Shown piece by piece: positions 43,709 through 51,325 of a DNA stretch of 64,000 nucleotides. A model generated the notes under the pieces. The model was not told the DNA's origin. It saw only the letters and a program-made list of their open reading frames with translations, and searched no databases. The stretch is taken from positions 9,857 to 73,856 of the forward strand of contig JBHJGX010000058.1 in NCBI GenBank assembly GCA_050331395.1, read 5' to 3'. The DNA is from Thermohalobaculum sp050331395. GTDB taxonomy: Bacteria; Pseudomonadota; Alphaproteobacteria; Rhodobacterales; Rhodobacteraceae. Within the stretch, counting starts at the first letter, position 1; every line of letters begins with the position of its first letter. The position numbers and the translations under genes were made by a program.

Positions 43709-44152
43709 TCAGCCGTCGGGGCGTTCGAGGCAGAAGGTCACCGAGCCCGAATTGTCCGCGAGCCCGTCCGCCGCATCGTTGATCCGCACGAAGAGCCGGC
43801 CGAAGACCGCCGGCGCGTTTGCCAGAAGATGGCCCGTCAGGACGCGCTCGAAATCGCGGTAGGACCATACCTGCCGGGCTTCGGAAGCGATCAGCAACGC
43901 GCCGAGCGGGTAGGGCGGGGCGATCCGGTCGCCCTCAACGCCGTGATGGCCGCGAGGGCCGACCGTGCGCAAATCCGGGTGTGCGGTCCAGAGCCCCGAC
44001 GCATAGGCCGAGACAATCGGCCCGCCGCCATGCACTTCGGTCCAATCCGCAGCCGCGTCCACCTCGATGCAGCCGGCCCGCGCGCCTCCGGCGAAACAGA
44101 CCGCGGTGAGAGCGAGCACGGCCAAGCTGACAAAGGAAATCCGAGATCCCAT
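43709..44152 (-). CDS. Exported PA-IL (LecA)-like protein
   Basis: A 147-residue protein with a signal peptide (FVSLAVLALTAVCFAGGARA). The mature part follows the pattern of PA-IL/LecA-type beta-sandwich lectin-like domains: SGLWTAHPDLRTVGPRGHHG, then PPYPLGALLIASEA, and FVRINDAADGLADNSGSVTF near the end. In PA-IL the Asp/Asn cluster of the last segment binds calcium and galactose; IND and DNSGSV are kept here. Two cysteines (near 28 and 141) could form a disulfide. The stop is 3 bp before the guaB stop side, and both share the strand: it is 3 bp downstream of guaB. Sugar binding is inferred. Confidence 0.65.
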   Translation of the reverse strand: MGSRISFVSLAVLALTAVCFAGGARAGCIEVDAAADWTEVHGGGPIVSAYASGLWTAHPDLRTVGPRGHHGVEGDRIAPPYPLGALLIASEARQVWSYRDFERVLTGHLLANAPAVFGRLFVRINDAADGLADNSGSVTFCLERPDG

Positions 44153-44155
44153 CGC

Positions 44156-45613
44156 TCAGCCCGCCCTGTAGTTCGGGCTTTCCCGCGTGATCTGGACATC
44201 GTGTACGTGGCTTTCCTTGAGCCCCGCATTGGTGATCTTGACGAAATTGCAATTCCGCCGCATCGAGCCGATGTCCCGGTGACCGGTGTAGCCCATCGAG
44301 GCGCGGAGCCCGCCGATCATCTGGTGAAGCACGCTCGTGACCGGGCCTTTGTAGGGCACCTGCCCTTCGATGCCCTCGGGCACGAGTTTGTGGGTCTCGG
44401 AGACTTCGCGCTGAAAGTACCGGTCGGCGGAACCGCGTGCCATCGCTCCGACCGAGCCCATGCCCCGATAGGACTTGTAGCTTCGCCCCTGGAACAGAAA
44501 GACCTCGCCCGGCGCCTCGTCGGTCCCGGCGAGCGCCGACCCGACCATCGCACAATCCGCGCCCGCGGCCACGGCCTTGGCGAGATCGCCGGAGTACTTG
44601 ATCCCGCCATCGGCGATGACCGGGTGCCCGGTCTTGTCGGCCTCTTCCGCGCAATTCACGATCGCGGTGAATTGCGGCATACCGACGCCCGCCACGATCC
44701 GCGTCGTGCAGATCGAGCCGGGTCCGATGCCGATCTTCACCGCGTCGGCGCCCGCGTCGATGAGCGCACGCGTGCCTTCTGCGGTCGCCACATTGCCGGC
44801 GACCACCTGGACTGCGTTCGAATGGCGTTTGATCCGGGTCACCGCCTCGGAGACCGAAGCGGAGTGGCCATGCGCCGTGTCGATCACCAGAATGTCGACC
44901 CCTGCCTCGATCAGCGCCTCGGACCGGGCGAACCCCTGGTCGCCTACGGTCGTTGCCGCCGCCACGCGCAGCCGGCCGAGCTGGTCTTTGCAGGCCTGGG
45001 GGTTCAGCACCGCCTTTTGGATGTCCTTGACGGTCAGGAGGCCGACGCACTCGCCTTTGGCATTGACGACGATCAGCTTCTCGATCCGGCGCGCCTGGAG
45101 GAGCTTCTTCGCGGCGTCGAGATCGACCGGTTCGCGAACGGTGGCCAAATCGCGCGAGGTCATCAGCGCGGAGACGGGCGTGGCCGGGTCCTCGGCGAAC
45201 CGCATGTCCCGATTGGTCAGGATCCCGACAAGCCGGTTCTGGGCGTCGATGACCGGAAAGCCGGTGATCGCATGGGCCTTTTGCAGCGCGAGGGCATCGC
45301 CGAGCGTTTGATCCGCACGCAGCGTCACCGGGCCATAGACGATGCCCGACTCGAAGCGCTTGACCTTTCGCACATGCCGGGCCTGCTCTTCGATGTCGAG
45401 ATTGCGGTGGATCACGCCGATCCCGCCCGCCTGGGCCATGGCGATCGCCATGTCCATCTCGGTCACCGTATCCATCGCCGAGGAGAGGAGCGGAATGTTG
45501 AGCTCGACGCTCTTCGTCACCCGCGTGCGCACATCCGCCTGCGCGGGCAGGACCTCGGACGCCGCCGGGACGAGAAGGACATCGTCGAAGGTGAGCGCTT
45601 CGGTGATCTGCAT
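44156..45613 (-). CDS. guaB: Inosine-5'-monophosphate dehydrogenase
   Basis: Converts IMP to XMP, the committed step of GMP synthesis. The 485 residues contain the start LTFDDVLLVPAASEVLP, two CBS domains (about 95-205), the catalytic cysteine loop KIGIGPGSICTTR, the phosphate site IADGGIKYSGDLAKA and the mobile-flap region YRGMGSVGAM...EGIEGQVPYKG. GGAGGGCCG is near the ATG at 45613. The PA-IL-like gene follows after 3 bp and may be co-transcribed. Confidence 0.98.
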   Translation of the reverse strand: MQITEALTFDDVLLVPAASEVLPAQADVRTRVTKSVELNIPLLSSAMDTVTEMDMAIAMAQAGGIGVIHRNLDIEEQARHVRKVKRFESGIVYGPVTLRADQTLGDALALQKAHAITGFPVIDAQNRLVGILTNRDMRFAEDPATPVSALMTSRDLATVREPVDLDAAKKLLQARRIEKLIVVNAKGECVGLLTVKDIQKAVLNPQACKDQLGRLRVAAATTVGDQGFARSEALIEAGVDILVIDTAHGHSASVSEAVTRIKRHSNAVQVVAGNVATAEGTRALIDAGADAVKIGIGPGSICTTRIVAGVGMPQFTAIVNCAEEADKTGHPVIADGGIKYSGDLAKAVAAGADCAMVGSALAGTDEAPGEVFLFQGRSYKSYRGMGSVGAMARGSADRYFQREVSETHKLVPEGIEGQVPYKGPVTSVLHQMIGGLRASMGYTGHRDIGSMRRNCNFVKITNAGLKESHVHDVQITRESPNYRAG

Positions 45614-45724
45614 CCGGCCCTCCGTGGCACACGACTGATGCCGCGTGTCCTTAGCTCAGGTAAGATGTTGAGGGAAGGTGGGATGGCCTCGACGTGATGC
45701 CACCCCCGCAAGCGGGAGGCAGGT

Positions 45725-46291
45725 ATGATGGAACGGATGGCGGTCGCGGTCGCGACGGCATTGGCCCTGGCCGGGTCGGCGGGGGCCGAGCCGCGGATCA
45801 GCCCGGGCGACGTGCTTTCGGCGATTGACGGCCGATGGAACAGGGATGCGCTTCTCGAGCGGGCCGTGTTGGTCGAGGGCGAATTGGACAGCGCGGATCT
45901 TTATCTCTTCGCCACGATGGACGGACCGCGGGACATGGCGCTCGTCGCCACGGGGCGAGGCATCGTCTGGTCGGGGGCCTTGTATGGCACCCTGCCGCGC
46001 CTCGAGCGTGCCGAGAACGGAAGCCTCCGGCTTTTGTCGCAGAACACGGCCATCGGACGGCACCGCTGGGAGCAGGTGCTGACAATCGCCCATCGCGGCG
46101 GGGCCTATGTGGTCGCCGGCTTTTCCTACGCGGCTTTCGATACGCTCGATCCGACCGCGGAGACCTCCTGCGATGTCAATCTGCTGACCGGGCTCGGGAT
46201 CCGCGACGGCAAGACGGTGCAGGTGCCGGCCGCGGCGGTGCCGGTCTCGGCCTGGACAGACGACGCGGCGCCGCAGGTCTGTTTCGACTAG
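45725..46291 (+). CDS. Exported protein of unknown function
   Basis: A 188-residue protein with a signal peptide (MAVAVATALALAGSAGAEP). The mature domain is mixed alpha/beta with one Cys pair (SCDVNLL and QVCFD at the end). GGGAGGCAGGT lies right before the ATG. It is one of few genes here ending in TAG, and that stop is the first arm of the palindrome at 46289-46330. Function not recognised; divergent from guaB over 111 bp. Confidence 0.7.
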   Translation: MMERMAVAVATALALAGSAGAEPRISPGDVLSAIDGRWNRDALLERAVLVEGELDSADLYLFATMDGPRDMALVATGRGIVWSGALYGTLPRLERAENGSLRLLSQNTAIGRHRWEQVLTIAHRGGAYVVAGFSYAAFDTLDPTAETSCDVNLLTGLGIRDGKTVQVPAAAVPVSAWTDDAAPQVCFD

Positions 46292-46330
46292 AGCGTTTGC
46301 CGACCTGACAGTGTCAGGTCACACGCTCTA
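46289..46330. repeat. Nested palindrome overlapping a stop codon
   Basis: Outer arms TAGAGCGT (46289-46296) and ACGCTCTA (46323-46330) enclose inner arms GACCTGACA (46302-46310) and TGTCAGGTC (46312-46320). The two-part dyad suits a dispersed palindromic element or a strong hairpin terminator without a T run. The first three bases are the stop codon of the 45725 gene. Only one copy was seen in this window. Confidence 0.7.
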
Positions 46331-46414
46331 AGCCCCGGTTTGGTCGCATTTTCGCGACGCCGGACTGGGTCAGTTTGGCTGGAAACTTCACAAAGGGCGG
46401 TGGCGAAACGGGAA

Positions 46415-46443
46415 CGGCCCCCACGCAGATTGCGCAGGGGCCG
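46415..46443 (-). terminator. Hairpin downstream of the 46492 lipoprotein gene
   Basis: On the minus strand CGGCCCC-TGCGCA and TGCG-TGGGGGCCG make a near-perfect stem with a 3-base loop, followed by TTCCCGTTT. It lies 48 bp past the lipoprotein stop. Confidence 0.55.
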
Positions 46444-46491
46444 CGGGTCGGCAAGAGCCCGAGGGCGAGGGATCGTCGACAGGCCGTCCGG

Positions 46492-47205
46492 TCAGCCCGG
46501 GGCCAGGCAGTCGCCGAGCGTGACGGCACCGCCGCCGGTCGGCACTTCGCAGTTCTGCCCGCTCGGCGGGGGCGGCGGCGGGGTCGAGGGACCCGTGCCG
46601 ACGCCAAAATTGCCGCCGCCGGTCGAGGGCGGAACGACCACGGTGGTGCCGCCGCCGCTGGTCGAGGGCGGGACGACGACCGTCGGGGCCGGCGGCGGGG
46701 TCCGACGCGGGGTGGTCCGGCGCACGGTGCTCGTGCGTACGGGCTCGCGCCAGGTGACCTCGTCGATGCGCCAAGCCGGGTCGATGCTCGCACGGCAGAA
46801 GGTGATCGCGCCGACCAGCGTCTTGTCGCTGATCTGGCTGTCGTGGTTGAACGTCGCGCAGAGCTCGCCCGCGCGGCTGTCGATCCGGAGCGTGGTCAGA
46901 TCGACCGAGCCCCGGTGACCGCGGATGCTGTTCGCCCAGACCTGCGGGCCGGCGCCCGGATTGTCGGAGGCGGTGCGCAGCAGCGCCGCGTCGATCTCGC
47001 GGCGGTCGGTGTTCGAGAGCGGCTGACCGAGGCGCTCTTCGACGGTGAAGGACAGCACGAGCGTGGTGTCGACGAATTCGGGAAACAAAGCGCCGGTTGC
47101 GGGGTCGATCATCCCCTCACCGGTGCGGATCACGGGCGGCGGCGTCTGTTGGCAGGCGCCAAGGGCGGTCGCCGCGATCAAGACCCGGGGCACGATGGCG
47201 CGCAT
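46492..47205 (-). CDS. Lipoprotein, 17-kDa surface antigen-like
   Basis: A 237-residue lipoprotein: the lipobox TALGAC at residues about 13-18 ends the signal peptide. Residues about 50-150 follow the 17-kDa surface antigen/RT0821 pattern (LGQPLSNTDRREIDAALLRT, VWANSIRGHRGSVD, CATF, a second Cys and AWRIDEV). The last 80 residues are a Pro/Gly/Thr-rich linker with two copies of a TVVVPPST-GGG unit, ending in a short Cys-containing tail. The start at 47205 is chosen for the lipobox spacing. Probably outer-membrane anchored. It precedes no gene on its strand and may share an operon with the 47296 gene, 90 bp upstream. Confidence 0.75.
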   Translation of the reverse strand: MRAIVPRVLIAATALGACQQTPPPVIRTGEGMIDPATGALFPEFVDTTLVLSFTVEERLGQPLSNTDRREIDAALLRTASDNPGAGPQVWANSIRGHRGSVDLTTLRIDSRAGELCATFNHDSQISDKTLVGAITFCRASIDPAWRIDEVTWREPVRTSTVRRTTPRRTPPPAPTVVVPPSTSGGGTTVVVPPSTGGGNFGVGTGPSTPPPPPPSGQNCEVPTGGGAVTLGDCLAPG

Positions 47206-47295
47206 CGGCGGTCTCCTCTCAGGGGCGGGGTGCGGTGTCTGTGACAAGCGAATGATCGAGGCGGCCGCCGGGGCCGCCTCGGGTCGGTCGCGCGA

Positions 47296-48285
47296 TTACC
47301 AGTTGCCCGGATCGAGCTGGAGCGGGTGGCGGCGCCGCTCGGGCACGCAGAACACGGTGTATTCGTTGCCCTGCACGTAGACCCGGCCGCGGTGGTTCGA
47401 GTGCACGAGCATCTTCTCGAGATTGCGGTGCAGTTTGCCCGGCGCGATCGTCGAGGTGTACTGCATCTTGCACTCGGTTCCGGTGCAGACATCCGGACGG
47501 TGGTCGAGATAGCCCTGGAAGATCACGAGATAGGGCTCGAAATCCATCCGCGACTGCTGCGAGCACTCTTCGAAGACGAGGGTATAGCTGCGCTCGAAGC
47601 CGACGCCGCCGCCCGGAGCGGGGGCCGGAGCCGGTGCGACCGCAACCGCACCGCCGCTCGGAGCCGGAGCCGGTGCGACCGCGACGCCGCCGCCGTGGCG
47701 GGAGAAGAAGCTGTCGAGCTTGTCCGAGAGGACGCTGGCGAGCTCGATGCCCATGTCACGCCCTTCGGCCGAGAGCTTTTCGAGGAGGCACTCTTTCGGG
47801 CACTGGACCGGCAGGCGGAAGGTGTCGGGCGACACGACCTCGAAATTGCCGATGAAGCGGCCGGATTCCGGGTCGAGGGCGCGGCCGAAGATCCGCAGGC
47901 GGGCGAAGCTGGCGAAATCCAGTTTTTCTACCGAGGCGAACACTTCGTAGACCACGATCACGTCGATCGGCTGGTTCGCGGTGCGCGCGACGATGATGAG
48001 CTCCTGGTCGGTGCGGCGCACGCGGTCCGACTGGGTCTCTTCCTGATAGCCGGTGATGCCGAGCGCCTGCTCGTCGAACACCCGGTAGCCGCGCTGGTTC
48101 AGACGGTCCTGAAGGCCGCCCAGAATGTTACGCTGAACACGGCTGTTGCGCGGCACCGTGTCCGGATCGCTGTCCTCGGTCATCACCAGGATGTTCGGAA
48201 TGTCCTGGGCGAGGCTCGGAGCGCTCAGGCCGCAGCTGATGAGCGCGAAGCCCGCTACGCCAAGGGCAAGGCTCTTAATCCACAT
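47296..48285 (-). CDS. Exported two-domain protein of unknown function
   Basis: A 329-residue protein with a signal peptide (SLALGVAGFALISCGLSAPS). Its first domain (about 27-215) is alpha/beta (DIPNILVMTEDSDPDTV, LQDRLNQRGYRVFDE, VIVVYEV) and recalls CsgG/FlgT-type envelope domains; it contains the loop CPKEC. A linker with repeats of VAVAPAPAP follows (about 217-250), then a second domain with four cysteines (EECSQQS, DVCTGTEC, VFC) that likely form disulfides. The start at 48285 gives a proper signal peptide; the 31 extra codons upstream are not needed. Periplasmic or secreted; family not recognised. Confidence 0.7.
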   Translation of the reverse strand: MWIKSLALGVAGFALISCGLSAPSLAQDIPNILVMTEDSDPDTVPRNSRVQRNILGGLQDRLNQRGYRVFDEQALGITGYQEETQSDRVRRTDQELIIVARTANQPIDVIVVYEVFASVEKLDFASFARLRIFGRALDPESGRFIGNFEVVSPDTFRLPVQCPKECLLEKLSAEGRDMGIELASVLSDKLDSFFSRHGGGVAVAPAPAPSGGAVAVAPAPAPAPGGGVGFERSYTLVFEECSQQSRMDFEPYLVIFQGYLDHRPDVCTGTECKMQYTSTIAPGKLHRNLEKMLVHSNHRGRVYVQGNEYTVFCVPERRRHPLQLDPGNW

Positions 48286-48459
48286 AGTCGACGTCCTTTC
48301 TCGTGTGGTGCGGAAGGTATCGTTCTGGATGGACGGAACAGACACCGAATCGTGACCGCCAGTCCGCTTGTAACGCAAGTTTCCCCGATATGGGTGGCAG
48401 TTTCACGTAGCCTCGGTGACGCAAGCCACAGACGGCGTTGGATTTTGGGGTTTTGCCGC

Positions 48460-50709
48460 TCAGAACGGGCTCCGCGCGCCGGGGACGAGGCGGATGCGGT
48501 GGGTCTGCGCCGCGTCCCGTCCGTCCGGGTCGCGCCAGCGCAGCGTGAGGACGAGATCCGCCGCTTGCCCGACCTGGATGAACCGCCAAGGCGACAGCGT
48601 GATCTGAAGCCTGCCCGCGCCGTCCGGCCGTGCCACGGCGATGCCTGGCATGCCGGGCGGGTCGGTCTCGGCCATGATGACGGCCTCGCGCTTGTCGCCC
48701 GCTTCGCGCCCGATTTCGAGCTGAAAGCCGCAGATCGCCGGGCCGACGGTGAGCCGCTGGGTCTGTACGGTCAACACGAACGGGATCGGCTCGGCGGGCC
48801 GGCCGCCGAAATCGAGTTGCCGGCAGGTGAGGCCGACGGGCGCCTGCTCCAGCCGGGCGACCAGTTCGGGATCGGGCAGCGGGCGTGCGAGCGGGCTCGG
48901 CAAGGCGGTGGGACCGGGGTCGATCGCTGCGAGTGCAGCCGGAATGCCCCGCTCGGGCGCCGCATCGACGGCGCTTGGCGCCCGCAGGCGGATCTCGGCC
49001 GGTGCCGGGCCCGCTGGCACATCGCCGATCTGGGCGAGGCCCGCAAACTCGGTCGCCAAATCCTCGATCGCGGGTCCGGCGGGTTTCGGCCAGGCCCGAA
49101 GCGGATCCGCGGCAAGCAGTCGCGGAAGGGGGTTTGTGACCTCGGTCGGGCCGCCGATCGGTGCCGCTGGCCAAGGGACCGCCGGGATCGTGGGCAGGGC
49201 TGCGGGCGGCGCGACGGTGGCCAGCGCGCCCGGATCTGACGCGACGGGCCGGGCGGTAAGCCCCTCAGGCACGGGGAGGCTCGCCGCATCGGGGCCCGGC
49301 GCGGCAAGGCGGAGCGGTCTGCGCGGCGTCGGTCCGGGGACCGCCGGAGGTGCCTCGGGCGCGGCGGCGGTCGTCGGCGCGTCGGGCCGGTCCTCGGGAG
49401 CCCGCCGGTCGGGTGCGCCGGACAAGGTTTCGGGCCGCTGAAATTGGAGCGGTCCGCCGATCCGGGCCTCGGCCTCGGCGATCCGGTCGGGGCGTCCAGG
49501 CGCCGGCGGGGCGCCCGGCACCGGGCCGGGCGGCCATAGCCGCGCTGCCGTATCGAAACGCGGCGCTGCCGGGGCATCTGCGAGGCGTGTCGAATTGGCG
49601 CGCAGGATGGCCGTTCGGGCCGAGAGGGCCGCCGGCGGTTCGGGCTGCGCCCCGGTCTCGCCCGGCAGCGCGGGCCGATCCGTCCTCCGGGGGCCAAGGG
49701 TCTCGAGCGGCGGCGTTGCCGGTGGCTCGGTCCAAGTCGGCGGGGGCGTCTCGGCGAGCGGGCCGGGCGCTGCCGGCGGCAAGAGCGCGACGAGGGCGGG
49801 GCCGGGGGCGATCGCCTCGGCGTGGGGGTCTTGCGGAGCCCTCCACGGGGCCGGTTCCCGCGCCCGCTCGGGCGGCCGATCGGGCAGCGAGAGCCCGTAG
49901 GCCCAGGCGACCGGATCGTCGACCGCGTGGGGTTGATCCCAAAAGACGACGGTTGCTCCGACCCCGCCGGCGAGCGCGAGCGCTCCGAGGCCCAAGAGCG
50001 CGCCACGCCGCCACGGCCGCCGCGGTTCAGCCGCCCCGCCCGAGAGCGCGTCGACGAGCGGGCCGAGCGCGCCGACGCCGTGGACCGGGATGCCCTCGGG
50101 CGCGGCTTCGAGCGCCTCGTCGAAATTGCCCTCGGGCACGACGATCTCGACGGTGAGGCCGCCGGCCGCCAGGCTCTCGAGGCGGTTCCGGGCGCGCTCG
50201 AGTTTGCGGGTGACGCCCTCGACGGGGCGGGCGGTCCAATCGGCCATACCGATGGCGCCGGTGACGAAAAACAGCCGCCGGGCCTGCGCCTCGGCCGTGG
50301 CGAGCTGTCCCTTGGCGAGGACGCATTGCGCAACAAGGTGGCCGAGTTGCCAGCTTTGGCCCGCATCGATCCGTCGGTCGAGTTCCAGGATCAACGGCGT
50401 CTCGGGGACCGTGAGGCCGCGCCCCCGGAGCCAGCGGCGGATCTTGCGGTCGAAGGCGTCGAAATGCGGATCAACGCCCACCGGAATATGGCTTTGGTCG
50501 AAGAGCACGACGGCGGATTGCGCGGCCTCGTCGTCGAATTCCGCATTCCTCAAGGTCGACGGCCCGCCGGTCGTGGCGATGTCGATCAGGATCGGTTCTG
50601 TCGCAGGGCTTGGCACGGGGAACGCTCTGGGACCTTCGGGGATCCGCTCCGGTGATGGCCGGCAATGTACCGGCCGCCCCTTATTGCGGTCGAAATTCGC
50701 CCATGTCAC
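48460..50709 (-). CDS. Membrane-anchored protein with Lon (S16)-like domain
   Basis: A 749-residue protein; family not recognised as a whole. Residues about 100-225 resemble the Lon protease proteolytic domain: GQSWQLGHLVAQCVL (candidate Ser119), FFVTGAIG in place of the Lon TGE/TGA strand, EGVTRKLERA (candidate Lys169), and IVVPEGN before a closing valine-rich strand. A single membrane helix (about 237-257) follows, then about 400 residues of Pro/Ala-rich sequence and a C-terminal beta domain (about 660-749, with CRQLDF and CGFQLEIG). There is no AAA+ module. A GTG at 50709 with GGAGG 11 bp upstream is used; a GTG at 50616 is an alternative. Last of three genes on this strand. Confidence 0.65.
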   Translation of the reverse strand: MTWANFDRNKGRPVHCRPSPERIPEGPRAFPVPSPATEPILIDIATTGGPSTLRNAEFDDEAAQSAVVLFDQSHIPVGVDPHFDAFDRKIRRWLRGRGLTVPETPLILELDRRIDAGQSWQLGHLVAQCVLAKGQLATAEAQARRLFFVTGAIGMADWTARPVEGVTRKLERARNRLESLAAGGLTVEIVVPEGNFDEALEAAPEGIPVHGVGALGPLVDALSGGAAEPRRPWRRGALLGLGALALAGGVGATVVFWDQPHAVDDPVAWAYGLSLPDRPPERAREPAPWRAPQDPHAEAIAPGPALVALLPPAAPGPLAETPPPTWTEPPATPPLETLGPRRTDRPALPGETGAQPEPPAALSARTAILRANSTRLADAPAAPRFDTAARLWPPGPVPGAPPAPGRPDRIAEAEARIGGPLQFQRPETLSGAPDRRAPEDRPDAPTTAAAPEAPPAVPGPTPRRPLRLAAPGPDAASLPVPEGLTARPVASDPGALATVAPPAALPTIPAVPWPAAPIGGPTEVTNPLPRLLAADPLRAWPKPAGPAIEDLATEFAGLAQIGDVPAGPAPAEIRLRAPSAVDAAPERGIPAALAAIDPGPTALPSPLARPLPDPELVARLEQAPVGLTCRQLDFGGRPAEPIPFVLTVQTQRLTVGPAICGFQLEIGREAGDKREAVIMAETDPPGMPGIAVARPDGAGRLQITLSPWRFIQVGQAADLVLTLRWRDPDGRDAAQTHRIRLVPGARSPF

Positions 50710-50775
50710 CCCGCTTCGCGCCTCCGGCTCCGTCGGCCGGTGATCCTGTCGGGCGGGCCGGGGCGGGCCGGGTGC

Positions 50776-51321
50776 TCAGGCGAGGTGAAAGCTCCGGGCG
50801 CTGTCCTGGATCGCCAAAAGAACCGGATGGTCGCTCGGCAACACCAGTTGACTGACGGCGTCCGTGGCGGGCGGCAGTTCGAGCGCCTCCACATCGGTTT
50901 TCTCCGGCGCCGGATGCACCACGAGCTGCGTGGGCGCCGGCGCGCCGTTCTTGCAGGTGACGATCAGAAAGGCGCGCTCGGGCCGGTTTTTCGAGCTGCG
51001 GACCTCGATCTCGTAGTTGCCCGCGTTCCGCGTGAGTACCTCCCCGGAGCTTGCCGCGCGGACTTCCTCGAACATCACGAGCGCATCCTGAGACAGCGCT
51101 TCCGCATAGGCCCGCGCGGTCCAGATATCTTGCCGAGCGGCCTCCGCGACCCGGGCCCGGCACGCGGAATCGCCGAGCACCGCCGCGCGATAGATGTCGC
51201 CGAAGCTCGGTCGGGCCGGGCCGTCGGCCTCGCGGGTGCGCAGGGCGAGGCCGAGATCGGCGGCGGTCGCGCGGTCGATGAGCGCCGCGCGCTGATCGGC
51301 CTCGGGCACAGGGAAACGCAT
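50776..51321 (-). CDS. Unknown cytosolic protein in the Lon-like operon
   Basis: A 181-residue protein without signal or membrane segments. The first 95 residues are helical (LIDRATAADLGLALRT; FGDIYRAAVLGDSACRARVA); the last 85 are beta-rich (NYEIEVRSS, RAFLIVTCKNG, TQLVVHPAP) and close with LAIQDSARSFHLA. The ATG comes 4 bp after the stop of the 510-residue protein, so the two are co-expressed. GGAGGACTG overlaps that stop as ribosome site. Similar helical/beta pairs occur in small regulatory partner proteins, but no family is recognised. Confidence 0.7.
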   Translation of the reverse strand: MRFPVPEADQRAALIDRATAADLGLALRTREADGPARPSFGDIYRAAVLGDSACRARVAEAARQDIWTARAYAEALSQDALVMFEEVRAASSGEVLTRNAGNYEIEVRSSKNRPERAFLIVTCKNGAPAPTQLVVHPAPEKTDVEALELPPATDAVSQLVLPSDHPVLLAIQDSARSFHLA

Positions 51322-51325
51322 GGGG

